Source: JAKIVR01 sp035933635
GTDB taxonomy: Archaea > Thermoplasmatota > Thermoplasmata > Lutacidiplasmatales > UBA184
Reading direction: 5' to 3'
NCBI GenBank assembly: GCA_035933635.1
Contig: DASYYY010000021.1
Location: 124,001-188,000, forward strand
Length of the DNA stretch: 64,000 nucleotides
Below the pieces are notes generated by a model. The model worked only from the letters and a program-made list of their open reading frames with translations, was not told the DNA's origin and ran no database searches. The translations under genes and the position numbers were made by a program. Below, piece after piece: positions 1-8,299 of this stretch. Numbering within the stretch: the first letter of the stretch is position 1; the number at the start of each line of letters is the position of its first letter.

Positions 1-625
1 GGTTGAACGTGAGGTCGCCGACCTTCGCGTCCTTCCGCTTGAAGACGTGGAGCATCTCGTGGGCGCGGAGCGGTTCGTAGTCGGAGAGCCAGGGGGAGGA
101 CCGGATGGGACCTCCGACCCGACCCTTGACCCAGACGATTTGGAACCGGTGCTGGAGCCCGACGTCCATGAAGGCTGAGGCGGCCCGGATCGCCATCGCT
201 CCAGCACCGTGTAGGACGACTTGCCCGGTCGGGCAGAGTACCCGGGCGATGTTCACGCCCAACCAATCCCAACTCGGGACTCGATCCCAATCCGCGGACG
301 TAGTACCGTAGGGGGGGTCCAAGTAGGCCAGGTCGAACGAGTTCCTCCGGAGACGGGGTAGGATGTCCTCCGCGATCCCCGAGCGAAGTTCGGGTTGGTA
401 GAGCCTCGGTCGGCACTTTCCGTAACCTTCGCGAATAAGGTGGCGTCGGTGACCTTGGGTGTAGGACCGATCGCAGAGGTACCAGTGGGGACCATGGCGG
501 TGCGGGGCAACCGAAAGCGGCGGGTCGGGGTGACGCGCAGGACCGGCCGTTTTGGGGTCCCCGGGTACTTGCCCCTGGTCGGCCGTCAGGAGGCACCTCC
601 CGGCGTGCCCCCGTCGTCCTCCCAT
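1..625 (-). CDS. Beta-class site-specific DNA methyltransferase, partial (3' end beyond window)
   Basis: I translated this frame by hand from an ATG at 623-625. It stays open to base 1, so about 208 residues of the N-terminal part are visible. Residues 103-107 read DPPYG, the catalytic motif IV of N6-adenine/N4-cytosine methyltransferases, followed by a Trp-rich stretch and a YEPLRAHE segment usual in this family. The S-adenosylmethionine motif (FxGxG) is not seen before motif IV and would lie past the edge; that order (IV first) is the beta class. The start overlaps the end of the PrimPol gene by 40 bases, so the two are probably co-transcribed. A later start cannot be excluded. It is probably part of the integrated element, where it could serve modification or anti-restriction (inference). 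Confidence 0.75.
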   Translation of the reverse strand, partial: MGGRRGHAGRCLLTADQGQVPGDPKTAGPARHPDPPLSVAPHRHGPHWYLCDRSYTQGHRRHLIREGYGKCRPRLYQPELRSGIAEDILPRLRRNSFDLAYLDPPYGTTSADWDRVPSWDWLGVNIARVLCPTGQVVLHGAGAMAIRAASAFMDVGLQHRFQIVWVKGRVGGPIRSSPWLSDYEPLRAHEMLHVFKRKDAKVGDLTFN

Positions 626-2976
626 CGCTGCTGCGCGCAACCCCCCCAGTCGACCGGGCTGGGTGGGCTTACCGGGCTTTCGGCCCTGGTCTCTGACGTT
701 GGCCTGCCAAGCCCACCTCCAAGCCCGCCCTCCCCTGGGCTAACCGGGCTTTCGTAATCGTCGTCACGAAGGGAACGCTGAAGCCCACCAAGCCCGGGTA
801 GCCCGGGTCCATGTAGGCTCCCGCGCAGCAACATTTCCTGGTCCGATGTTGATACCCTCACCGCGTGCCGGCGGTCGGTGGTCTGGTTGACACGGCCCAG
901 GCGGGTCAGGCCGAGAGCCCTGAGCAGCCCCGGGATCGAGTTCGGGTGCACTTTGGTGTCCCTGGCGACCTTCCCGGCGTTCACCGCCTCGGCGATACGG
1001 ACCGTGGGCAACACCCACAGTGCCTGGTCCGCGTCCCACCCGACCTTGTTGTCGAGGAGGGTCAGAAGGGACGCCCGCACCTCTTCTGCGTCGTCGTCGA
1101 CCGCCCCATCCTCGATCCCCCCAAGCCGCGCCTGAATCGCTTCCTCGGCGTCCCACCCCATGACGTGGCCGATGACGAGCATCAGCTCCCCGATCTCGTG
1201 GGTCCTGGGGAGTTCGCCGGTCAGCCGGTCCGCCGCGGTTTCGAACTCTTCCGACTCCTCGTAGGCCAGGAGCGAGTCGCGGTCGAAGCGCTCTCGGGCC
1301 CTCTCGGCCTCGAGCTCCAGCCACGCTTTGACCGACGCGAGGTGTCGCTTGTAGTACTTCGCCCGTCGTCGCTCCGCCTTCGGGTCCGACCGGCGATGGA
1401 GGTCGATGCAGTCAGTTCGGGAGCCAAGGGCGGGATCCTTCGAATCCTCGCAGTAGTTGAACGCGCAAGGGCCGAACGTCGGGATGGGAACGGCCGCGTG
1501 CTCCGTGCGGCCATCCGGACCCTTTCGTTCCTCTGTCTTCAGATACGGCTGGTCTCGGTCCGTCCCTTGGCGCAGGATGGTCCGCACCAGGTCGCCAACG
1601 TCCCGTCGCCGAAGGGTGACATCCACCTCATCGAGCGCAAGTCCGCGGCCTCGCCTCTTTGCGTCGGCTACGGCAGCGAAAGTAGCGACGCCGACGAGGA
1701 ACGAGTCGTCCGCGAGGTAGGCCCAAATCCGTGTCGCCGTCGACTTTCCACTTGTCGGGGGCCCGCGGAACCCGAGGTGCCAGGTTTTGTCGAGCCGGTC
1801 AAGGATGTACGTCTGGGCGAGGTGGAGGAGAAGCGCGTCGTAGTCAGTCTCGTTCGGAAATACAACGATCCGACGGATGGCAGCCTTCGCTCGGGAGTAG
1901 TCCATCGACCGGGCCTCCGCGAGTACCTGGGGGCTCCACGGGAGGTGGGCACCTGCCGGTCGGAGCTCCAAGTCCACGCCGCTTTCGGACGCCTTGGATT
2001 GCGTGACGCGGGCCTCGACCCGGTTCCACACTTCTCTCTCGAAGTACTCGGACCCACGTTCTGGCGTCTTTGTGTGTGGGGCTTGGAGCACGACCGCGAG
2101 GACGCTCTCTTTGTCGAAACCGGCCCTCTTCAGAAATGTGACGAGCCGAAACTCTGTCTGGGATCGGTCCACGCCGCCGGCCGGGCGGACGAACCCCTCA
2201 TGGAACAGGGAACGCGCCTTCGGATCCTTCTCAACGGCGTCGAGGGCGGCGCGGACCCTTGTATCTCTGGGCGTAGCGACGCTCGACGCAAGCCCGGAGA
2301 CTGTGGTGGCCCTAGAAACTGCGGCGGCGTATTCATCGGGCAGCCACGCGGCTTGTGCCGCAAGCGCCTCGCGGGCGCTCGGGTAAACCGGGACCGCTTC
2401 CCCCGCAATAGGCTCGTACGGCCGTTCGCCGTTTTCGAAGCGGCTCGGGGCTACGATGCAGAGGCCACTGCCGAGCAGGTCGTAGTAGCCGCCGAGGCCG
2501 GTCCACACTCGACTCCGTGCCCCATCAGGGTGCGCCGCGACTGGCTCGCGTGTGATGAACAGGTCGTGAGTCCCCGAGCTCTTCGTTGACTCGCGGTAGC
2601 CCGGCGCGTCACCCTCTGAGACGAGTTGTCGGGGGAGGGACGACCCACCCGGGGGGCGTTTTCGAACGTCCGTGTCTCCAGCGTTCAGCCACCCACCAGC
2701 TGGAAGCTGGCCGAGAGCGATCGCGAGCTGCGCATTGGGTCGCGAACGCCAGAACTCGCGGACCTCCGACTCCGACCGGAGAGGACCATCTGTCGTCCAG
2801 CGGATCAGCGGCCGCGGCCCAGGCTTCCCATTCGCTCCGCCCGCGAGAAAAGGGGCGAGCGGGACTACGCCGACGCCCATCCCGACGAAGAAGAGGGCAG
2901 CTTCTAGGACGCTGGTGAACCGAGGAATCCGCGGAGCATCGGTGCCCTCGTCCGCGGAGGGGCGATCCTGGCTCAT
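586..2976 (-). CDS. Bifunctional primase-polymerase / P-loop ATPase (replication protein of the integrated element)
   Basis: 796 aa. The N-terminal ~200 residues match a PrimPol (AEP) domain: a DTD acidic pair inside NAGDTDVR for metal binding, then SSGTHDLF with the SxH-like second motif, then YDLLGSGLCIVAPS. The central part has a Walker A (GPPTSGKS) and a Walker B (GLALDEVD), as in D5/DUF3631-type helicases. A winged-helix-like segment follows near residues 660-720. The last ~70 residues are Gly/Pro/Ser-rich with ESPVSP twice and look disordered. Such fusions initiate and unwind replication of archaeal plasmids and viruses. The ATG overlaps the preceding small gene by 4 bases (ATGA). I infer it is the element's replication initiator. 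Confidence 0.8.
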   Translation of the reverse strand: MSQDRPSADEGTDAPRIPRFTSVLEAALFFVGMGVGVVPLAPFLAGGANGKPGPRPLIRWTTDGPLRSESEVREFWRSRPNAQLAIALGQLPAGGWLNAGDTDVRKRPPGGSSLPRQLVSEGDAPGYRESTKSSGTHDLFITREPVAAHPDGARSRVWTGLGGYYDLLGSGLCIVAPSRFENGERPYEPIAGEAVPVYPSAREALAAQAAWLPDEYAAAVSRATTVSGLASSVATPRDTRVRAALDAVEKDPKARSLFHEGFVRPAGGVDRSQTEFRLVTFLKRAGFDKESVLAVVLQAPHTKTPERGSEYFEREVWNRVEARVTQSKASESGVDLELRPAGAHLPWSPQVLAEARSMDYSRAKAAIRRIVVFPNETDYDALLLHLAQTYILDRLDKTWHLGFRGPPTSGKSTATRIWAYLADDSFLVGVATFAAVADAKRRGRGLALDEVDVTLRRRDVGDLVRTILRQGTDRDQPYLKTEERKGPDGRTEHAAVPIPTFGPCAFNYCEDSKDPALGSRTDCIDLHRRSDPKAERRRAKYYKRHLASVKAWLELEAERARERFDRDSLLAYEESEEFETAADRLTGELPRTHEIGELMLVIGHVMGWDAEEAIQARLGGIEDGAVDDDAEEVRASLLTLLDNKVGWDADQALWVLPTVRIAEAVNAGKVARDTKVHPNSIPGLLRALGLTRLGRVNQTTDRRHAVRVSTSDQEMLLRGSLHGPGLPGLGGLQRSLRDDDYESPVSPGEGGLGGGLGRPTSETRAESPVSPPSPVDWGGCAQQRWEDDGGTPGGAS

Positions 2977-3143
2977 TCCTGCCTCGCACGGGACCGGGCG
3001 AGCCCGGCAAGGACCGGCGCCACGAGGTCGAACTGCGCCTCGTCCATCCGGTCGGGAAGCCCCAGAAGTATCTCGCGGAGTGGATCACCCGGGCGGAGTT
3101 CCCGGACCGCGATCCGCTTCACCTCCCCAAGCAAGACGGGCAT
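2973..3143 (-). CDS. Small protein of unknown function in element operon (56 aa)
   Basis: The frame begins MPVLLGEVKRIAVRELRPGD and ends in RARQE, with ATG at 3141-3143. It fills the gap between two other minus-strand genes exactly: the upstream AbrB-like gene stops directly before its ATG (TGA-ATG) and its own TGA overlaps the PrimPol ATG. That tight packing is the main reason to call it real. The sequence is charged, without membrane segment or cysteines; LRPGDPLREILLGLPDRMDEAQFDLVAPVL suggests two helices. No family recognised. Confidence 0.55.
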   Translation of the reverse strand: MPVLLGEVKRIAVRELRPGDPLREILLGLPDRMDEAQFDLVAPVLAGLARSRARQE

Positions 3144-3341
3144 TCAGCCCTCCATCGCCTTGCGGACGCGGTCGGCCTGCGACGACTCGCGGGGGATTAG
3201 GACGAGGACGTCGCCGAACAGCAGCTCGACGTGCTGCCCCTTCCGTATCCCGTTGCCTTCAGCGAACGCTTTCGGCAGATGGAGGAGCTTTGCGCCCGTA
3301 CCACCCACCTCGCCGATTCGCGCGCTCTGACGGCTTGGCAT
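3144..3341 (-). CDS. AbrB/MazE-like (SpoVT-fold) DNA-binding regulator
   Basis: 65 aa. The stretch GVGGTGAKLLHLPKAF... with GIRKGQHVELLFGDVLVLIP is the swapped-hairpin AbrB pattern: G-x-S/T-x-x-x-x-LPK followed by a beta hairpin ending in a hydrophobic strand. These homodimeric proteins bind AT-rich or palindromic DNA and often control plasmid and virus genes in archaea. It is the first gene of a minus-strand set (AbrB, 56-aa protein, PrimPol, methyltransferase), so it probably regulates its own promoter, where a 6-bp inverted repeat lies 34 bases upstream. It could alternatively be an antitoxin, but no toxin is next to it. Confidence 0.7.
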   Translation of the reverse strand: MPSRQSARIGEVGGTGAKLLHLPKAFAEGNGIRKGQHVELLFGDVLVLIPRESSQADRVRKAMEG

Positions 3342-3364
3342 GCCCTTGGGCAGACACTGATGTA

Positions 3365-3390
3365 CCCTATAAGGCTCACAACGATGTGAG
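3365..3390. promoter_or_regulatory. Divergent promoter with inverted repeat CTCACA-N4-TGTGAG
   Basis: CCTATAAGG at 3365-3373 works as a TATA box in both directions: it lies about 28 bp before the AbrB-like ATG (leftward) and about 40 bp before the ATG at 3409 (rightward). Immediately downstream CTCACA (3375-3380) and TGTGAG (3385-3390) form a perfect 6-bp inverted repeat, and GCTCACA recurs at 3403-3409. I infer an operator, possibly for the AbrB-like protein. Confidence 0.5.
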
Positions 3391-3408
3391 TTGGGGGGCC
3401 CCGCTCAC

Positions 3409-4443
3409 ATGTCGAAGAGAATCCTAGACCCATGGGACCCGCACGGGTCGCCCGAACGAAAGCGCAGGGCGGTGCCTTCAGAGGCCCGAGCGCTCGTCAT
3501 TGACCTGCTCGAGGAGTTGACCCCACGACGACATTCGCCCAACGATCCCATTCCGATTGGGCTGATGCTTGACGAATCCGAGCGGTGGGTCGGGAGCGGA
3601 CGCTGGAAGTACGGGCCGCCCGCCGGGCGCCATACGCTCGAGGTCCGGATCCTCCGCGCGATGGCCCCGCTGATTTCAGAGGGGCGAGTGCGCCGCATCG
3701 AAGGTCACGGATTCCTCCTCGCCGGAGCTGAATCTGCCGACCGGGCTCTCGAACGAGCAATACAACGTCTCCAATGGGTCCGTGACGCGCTCAAGCTACC
3801 GAAGGCCGAACGGGGTACGTGGGCCGGGTCCGCCTGGACCTATGCGACCTGGGCCTTCGTCGACGCGATTCCACTCGTGGAGGATCGAGTCTCCGATGAG
3901 ATGGAGAAGTGGAAGCGAGAGCGAACCACCCTTCGCCGAGTCGATGACGATCCGATGAATGCACACCTGGAAGCGACGCTACGCGGATCAAATCTAAGCG
4001 TCCCTGACGCGATTCGCGAGATGGGCCAGGAGATCTTCGCCTCCGGCCTGAAGCACCAGCTCGCACCGAAGTGTGAGCTATGTCAACGCGATTTGCCTCA
4101 TGAAGGGAAGGCTACGGATTTTCACGAGGCGATCGAATCGAGGTTGAAGCTCGTCGAGGGGTTCGACCCGACCGCGCACGGTCACTCCCCGTGCGGGGAA
4201 CAGTGCAACGCCTTCTGGCTTCTGGATTACCTCAGGCACGGGATGAGGGAAGCCCCGCCGCAGTGGGCGAAGGAGCTACCGCCTGCACCGCCGGCGCCCT
4301 TACTACCGCTTGGTTCTCGTCCAGCCGCGACACAAACTCCCACCCCTCGGCGAGCATGGCGCCGACTTCGCAAATCGGGACCGCCTTCTGAGCTGGTCTT
4401 ACGGGCGCGGCGGAAGCGAGGAACTTCCCGAAGATCGCCTTGA
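3409..4443 (+). CDS. Hypothetical protein with Cys/His cluster, element-encoded
   Basis: About 344 aa from the ATG at 3409; an in-frame TTG at 3391 is possible but lies against the inverted repeat. Residues about 225-270 carry CELCQRDL, a His, then SPCGEQCN, which could make one zinc site (inference). The N-terminal half has helix-rich, charged sequence with LDESERWVGSGRWKYGPPAGRHTLEVRILRAM, perhaps a winged helix. I do not recognise a family. The last ~70 codons overlap the integrase gene tail to tail (4232-4443) and turn Pro/Arg-rich, which suggests read-through past a lost stop or non-conserved sequence. It diverges from the AbrB-like gene. Confidence 0.55.
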   Translation: MSKRILDPWDPHGSPERKRRAVPSEARALVIDLLEELTPRRHSPNDPIPIGLMLDESERWVGSGRWKYGPPAGRHTLEVRILRAMAPLISEGRVRRIEGHGFLLAGAESADRALERAIQRLQWVRDALKLPKAERGTWAGSAWTYATWAFVDAIPLVEDRVSDEMEKWKRERTTLRRVDDDPMNAHLEATLRGSNLSVPDAIREMGQEIFASGLKHQLAPKCELCQRDLPHEGKATDFHEAIESRLKLVEGFDPTAHGHSPCGEQCNAFWLLDYLRHGMREAPPQWAKELPPAPPAPLLPLGSRPAATQTPTPRRAWRRLRKSGPPSELVLRARRKRGTSRRSP

Positions 4444-5539
4444 GCTCGTCCTCGGATTTCTCAGCGAGGTCGAGCTTATCCAACTCACCCTGCGGCATCC
4501 CCCGGGCTGAGAGTAGTGCCTTGAGGACCTTGTTGACACCATCATCCGCCCCGGACTTGGTGGGGACGGTCGAAAGAAACGGCTCGCACCGCTTGTAGGC
4601 GGCCCTCTGGTCCTCGACCATAGATGCCGGGAGGTTCGGTCTCCCGGTCGTGTAGTGTCGCGCGGTCACGTCCCCGGTGTGTCCCGACCAGAACTCGACG
4701 TACCTATCCGAAACTTTCCCCGCGTTCGCCGCCTCGAGGCAGCGAGAGAAGAAGTAAGAGCGAAGGGCGTAGGGGCGGGCCCCGATTCCAGCAGCGCGGA
4801 GGGCCTGGCGCGCCCGGTCGCCCACGTTGATCGTCGTCATGAACCGCTTGATGCTCTTCGACGGCGACACTAGGTCTGTCTCCTTGTCGATCTTCTCTCC
4901 TCCAAGCGCTCTCTCCTCGAGGTGCTGCTTGAGGTACTCGCAGCCCTCCGTCCCCAGGAACGTAAAGTAAGCGTGCCCGGCTTTCGACGAGGTGGAACGA
5001 ACCTTCACCAAGGCCGGGACCTTCTCGATTTGGACGGTCTTCGCATGGATCGAGAGCCCTTCGATGTCGCCAACTCGGAGCCCATCCGTGCCATCGTACG
5101 AGCCCAGCACCTGCGGTCGAAGCCCGCTGAAAGCCATCAGAGCGATTACGACGCGCTGCCCCGGGTTGGCTGCAAGGACAGCCTTCCGAAGCTGTTCCGG
5201 TGTGATCGGGTCCTCCCGTTCGACCCGCGGATGCGACCTCTCGTTGGGGACCTTCAGACCTCTTGGGAGTTCCTTCTCATTGTAAGCTAACCAGCTCCGT
5301 AGCGCTTTGAGTGTAGTCCGGACATACTCTCCTGAGTGCTTCGCCCTGCGTTCTTCTTCGAGGTAGTCCTCCAACTGCACCCGGAGCCGATCCTTTGAGA
5401 CTTCGGCGAGAGTTTCCGGGTCGGTCTTCATCTGGCGACAGAATGCCTCGATCCGCCGTCGGCTCACGTCAGCGTAGAGCTGCGATCCGCGGGCAACATT
5501 TCGGTGCCAGCGGTCAAACTTCTCTGACGGATTGGCCAT
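4232..5539 (-). CDS. Tyrosine recombinase (integrase) of the integrated element
   Basis: 435 aa. An N-terminal SAM-like core-binding domain (residues about 10-105) precedes the catalytic domain. The first catalytic Arg is in FSGLRPQVLG, the second in YALRSYF, the His in SGHTG and the nucleophilic Tyr in ARHYTTG. The ~100 residues after the Tyr, rich in Lys/Glu, are longer than in minimal integrases. The gene starts 45 bases from the 3' end of tRNA-Ile and reads away from it, the usual layout for elements inserted at a tRNA 3' end. A promoter-like TTAAAATGG lies at 5564-5572. It probably catalyses integration and excision. Confidence 0.85.
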   Translation of the reverse strand: MANPSEKFDRWHRNVARGSQLYADVSRRRIEAFCRQMKTDPETLAEVSKDRLRVQLEDYLEEERRAKHSGEYVRTTLKALRSWLAYNEKELPRGLKVPNERSHPRVEREDPITPEQLRKAVLAANPGQRVVIALMAFSGLRPQVLGSYDGTDGLRVGDIEGLSIHAKTVQIEKVPALVKVRSTSSKAGHAYFTFLGTEGCEYLKQHLEERALGGEKIDKETDLVSPSKSIKRFMTTINVGDRARQALRAAGIGARPYALRSYFFSRCLEAANAGKVSDRYVEFWSGHTGDVTARHYTTGRPNLPASMVEDQRAAYKRCEPFLSTVPTKSGADDGVNKVLKALLSARGMPQGELDKLDLAEKSEDELKAIFGKFLASAAPVRPAQKAVPICEVGAMLAEGWEFVSRLDENQAVVRAPAVQAVAPSPTAAGLPSSRA

Positions 5540-5584
5540 GGCCTCGATAGGCCCAGCGCGTGTGGGTTAAAATGGGTTCCTACT

Positions 5585-5659
5585 TGGGCCCAGTCGGATT
5601 TGAACCGACGACCTCCCGGTTATCAGCCGGGTGCTCCAGCCAACCTAAGCTATGGGCCC
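5585..5659 (-). tRNA. tRNA-Ile (anticodon GAT), integration target
   Basis: 75 nt. The acceptor stem GGGCCCA/TGGGCCC is perfect, the anticodon stem CCCGG/CCGGG closes a CTGATAA loop with GAT, and the T-arm has GGTTCAAATCC. No intron is needed and CCA is not encoded. The discriminator is A. Its 3' end faces the integrase, so the 3' half is the probable attachment site. The second copy of the att core must lie beyond the left edge, since no repeat of the tRNA 3' end occurs in 1-5584. Upstream, a TTTAGTAG-like TATA sits at about 5705-5712. Confidence 0.95.
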
Positions 5660-5909
5660 ATTGCGTCGCAGTTCGTGCTGCGGCGCGGGGCCCACGAACG
5701 CCCTCCTACTAAATTCAATCCCCTCAATCGAACCCGATTCCTCTCGGGGCCGGAGGGGTTCTCACCGAGGCTGGTCGCGGGATTCGTGGGCTCATCGCCG
5801 GCCGCGAAGAGGTGTGGAGAGGTGCCGCCCGCCAGCCTCGTCGAGTCTGTAGCCTTGTTACTCTGACCGGGACCCGAACGCGGCTCGGGCCGGACGTCGA
5901 CCGATCGAT

Positions 5910-6983
5910 CTAGCTCTTCGCTAGCGCGCGCAGCGCTCCGAGCTGTTGGGCCTTCGAGCCGATCTCCTCCGTATTGGCCCATTGGTCGACGGACCCGACG
6001 CCGCCCAACGAGCAGAGCCGGCGATCGCGGATCGACGCTCGGATGATCTTGGCAAACCCTCCGGCGTGGATGATCCGGTAGGGGCGATCGTGAAAGCGGG
6101 AGACTTGGACCGGCAGCGAAATCGTGAGTCGGAGGGAGTTCTGCTTCCTCGCGACTACCTCGTAGGCGCGCGAGAGGGCACGCTCGCGGGACAAAGGCTC
6201 CGTGGCCTCCAAGGCCCTGAGGAGCGGCGGAAGTAGGATGGGCGCGATGCGGAGTCCGCGGAACGCCGTCCCCAGCCACTTGCTGTACGGAATGTACCTG
6301 CGTTCCTGAAAGAACGCGAGGCGAACCACCTCGCGTACTTGTCGTGCGGTAATCACCCGAGCACCGAGTTCGTCGCGAACGGCCCCGGCTCGGCCTGCGA
6401 ACGCCTCCTCCTCGGCGATCCGGGACCACTGGGCCGCCAGCAGATGTAGCCACACGTCCCGAGGGAAGTAGACCAGCCGAGATCGCGTGCGTTCGAGCCC
6501 GATCAGGTCATGGTAGATCGGTCCACGGACCACGGAGAGGAGCTTCTGCTGGGGCAAGATGAGCCAGTCCAATGGGCGAAGTTTGCGCGAGACATCGACG
6601 TGCAAGTAGGACGAGAAGAACTCTGGAATCGACCCGACCCAGACGATCGGAGTACCGTTCGGATCCCGCACTCGAACTCCATCTGCGTCCGCTTCGGAGA
6701 ACCTCGCCACCAGTCCGCCGAAGGTAGGGGGGAGTTCCCTCCGTAGGGTGCGGAGTATTCGCGGTCGAAAGCGACGGACTTCGTCTGCACGAAGGAACAA
6801 CTGGGCTCGCGGACCCCAGTCGTGGTCTCGCGAGATTTCCGTATCGTATCCTAAGACCTCGGATCCCGGACCAAGTAATGCCGCGCTGTACCTGAGCCCC
6901 GGGAATCGGGACCGGAGGATAGGCGCCACGGCCCCACGGTAGTACCTTCGGTTGAATTCCCGACCCGGGACAAACGCGGCCAC
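5910..6983 (-). CDS. DUF4037 family protein (nucleotidyltransferase-like)
   Basis: 357 aa, soluble. Near the N-terminus GPGSEVLGYDTEISRDHDWGPR matches the G-S-(x)-D-x-D core of DUF4037 proteins, a nucleotidyltransferase-fold family of unknown substrate. The C-terminal two thirds are helical (PQQKLLSVVRGPIYHDLIGLE; FPRDVWLHLLAAQWSRIAEEEAFAGRAG), typical of this family. It is transcribed toward the tRNA-Ile, on the other side from the integrated element, so it is probably native. 250 bases between it and the tRNA hold no gene I can support. Substrate unknown. Confidence 0.7.
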   Translation of the reverse strand: MAAFVPGREFNRRYYRGAVAPILRSRFPGLRYSAALLGPGSEVLGYDTEISRDHDWGPRAQLFLRADEVRRFRPRILRTLRRELPPTFGGLVARFSEADADGVRVRDPNGTPIVWVGSIPEFFSSYLHVDVSRKLRPLDWLILPQQKLLSVVRGPIYHDLIGLERTRSRLVYFPRDVWLHLLAAQWSRIAEEEAFAGRAGAVRDELGARVITARQVREVVRLAFFQERRYIPYSKWLGTAFRGLRIAPILLPPLLRALEATEPLSRERALSRAYEVVARKQNSLRLTISLPVQVSRFHDRPYRIIHAGGFAKIIRASIRDRRLCSLGGVGSVDQWANTEEIGSKAQQLGALRALAKS

Positions 6984-7061
6984 TGCCGGCAGAATCTGTC
7001 GTGGCCGATAATCCTGTCATCGCCGGCGGAAACGGGGGATCGACTCCCCGGCGTGCGCGCA

Positions 7062-7069
7062 CCCTTATC
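7062..7069 (+). promoter_or_regulatory. TATA-like box of the VOC gene
   Basis: CCCTTATC at 7062-7069 lies about 28 bp before the ATG at 7095, the spacing expected for a leaderless archaeal transcript. Confidence 0.4.
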
Positions 7070-7094
7070 CGCAAGCGATCCACCCCACCAATCC

Positions 7095-7505
7095 ATGCTC
7101 GATCACGTGATTCTCCCGGTGCCCAACGTCAGCCGGTCCGTCGCGTTTTACGAAGCCGCTCTGGCGCCCCTCGGCGTCCTTCAGCGAGCCGATTTCGAGG
7201 GCCGGGACGGCCCGAAGGGCCATCCCGACCTCAAAGGGTTCGGGTTCAGCGGACGTTACTTTCTCTGGTTGCGGGAGGGTAGATCTCAGGCGGATCATCT
7301 TCGCCTGGGCATCACCGCGGCCGATCGCGCGGCGGTCGATGCGGCCTTCGCGGTCGCGATACAAGCGGGGGCCACGGTAGAGACCCCCCCAGGCGTGCGT
7401 GGCTACTACGACCCGCGCTACTACGCCGCGAATGTGTTCGACCCAGACGGTTACAGTCTCGAATTCGTCCACAAGAGCTGGCAACACCCGGCTATCGACA
7501 GATAG
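7095..7505 (+). CDS. VOC (glyoxalase/bleomycin-resistance fold) protein
   Basis: 136 aa. It begins MLDHVILPVPNVSRSVAFYEAALAPLG, the first beta-alpha-beta-beta-beta unit, with His4 as a likely metal ligand. The second unit ends ANVFDPDGYSLEFVHKS, where the Glu of LEFV is the usual second ligand. This is a single-domain two-module VOC protein, probably a homodimer. Substrates in the family vary widely (methylglyoxal adducts, antibiotics, catechols), so the reaction cannot be named. The ATG at 7095 is preferred over upstream frames because it starts exactly at the first strand. The ATPase gene follows after 28 bases and may be co-transcribed. Confidence 0.8.
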   Translation: MLDHVILPVPNVSRSVAFYEAALAPLGVLQRADFEGRDGPKGHPDLKGFGFSGRYFLWLREGRSQADHLRLGITAADRAAVDAAFAVAIQAGATVETPPGVRGYYDPRYYAANVFDPDGYSLEFVHKSWQHPAIDR

Positions 7506-7533
7506 GTCTCGACGATGAGGCGATACTCGGGGA

Positions 7534-8103
7534 GTGCGTACGAAGTCGGTGGCTAGCTGGTCCACTCCCCCGGAGGGACGTTCGGGACGGGCCGTTATCC
7601 TTCGGGGCCCGCTGGGCGCGGGCAAGTCTACGATCGCCCGAACGCTCGCCCTCCGAACGCGGGGGAAGGTGGTCTCCATCGATGCCATCCTCGAGACGAT
7701 GCGCTGGGATGGCGGTTCCTTCCGACTTTTCCTCCGGGCCAACATCGCGGCGGCGCGACTGGCCCGCCCCCATCTGAGGGACGGCCGCACGGTGATCTTC
7801 GATGGGAACTTCTACTGGCAGCGTGCGATCGACGACCTGCGGCGACGTCTCGGGTGCCCGATGGCGGTGGTGACCCTACGGCTCCCGCTCCGCCTGTGCA
7901 TCGAGCGCGACCGCGCCCGCGCACAGCCGTACGGGGCTGAAGCTGCCCGAGCGGTCTTTGCGAAGTCGCGCCGCGTCTCGTCCGGCGTGAAGGTCGACGC
8001 GCGAGGCACGGTCGACCAGGTGGCGGACCGCGTCTTGGCCGTCATCCGAGACTCGGCCCGGTACGCTCAACCCATGGTTCGGGCCCGGCCGCGACCCTCT
8101 TAG
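7534..8103 (+). CDS. P-loop NTPase, small-molecule kinase-like
   Basis: 189 aa from GTG at 7534 (a second GTG at 7549 is possible). Walker A GPLGAGKST lies at residues 25-33. Then come VVSIDAILE (possible substrate Asp), VIFDGNFYWQRAIDDL, and CIERDRAR as a lid-type Arg pair. The pattern resembles the AAA_33/zeta-toxin-like/gluconate-kinase group, which phosphorylates small molecules or nucleic-acid ends. No partner antitoxin is visible. The substrate cannot be inferred. It follows the VOC gene on the same strand. Confidence 0.65.
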   Translation: MRTKSVASWSTPPEGRSGRAVILRGPLGAGKSTIARTLALRTRGKVVSIDAILETMRWDGGSFRLFLRANIAAARLARPHLRDGRTVIFDGNFYWQRAIDDLRRRLGCPMAVVTLRLPLRLCIERDRARAQPYGAEAARAVFAKSRRVSSGVKVDARGTVDQVADRVLAVIRDSARYAQPMVRARPRPS

Positions 8104-8299
8104 GAACGCGAAGGCGTCCCGCGAGATAGGCGGCGCATTCGCGGCCGGGAGTATCGAGCGTGCGAAACGAACGGGGATGGGCCCGGGTGGAGGAGGCGCG
8201 ACGCCTGCCACATCCAGGGCTTCGGAACCACGACTCGGATGGCCCGAGTCACACGACGAGCCCCCTTGCACGCGACCCGCGTCGTCGGAGTGGGGACTG

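Noticed and set aside
493..495. ATG considered as the methyltransferase start
   Set aside because: Recounting showed it is out of frame with DPPYG; the in-frame ATG is at 623-625.
661..810. Repeated CCGGGCTT/AAGCCC units near the left edge as a possible CRISPR or DNA repeat
   Set aside because: They are irregular and encode the Ser/Pro/Gly-rich tail of the PrimPol protein; no unit/spacer pattern. No CRISPR array was seen anywhere in the window.
865..2589. 574-codon open frame on the plus strand opposite the PrimPol gene
   Set aside because: Arg/Pro/Gly-rich without any domain; a shadow of the real gene in GC-rich DNA.
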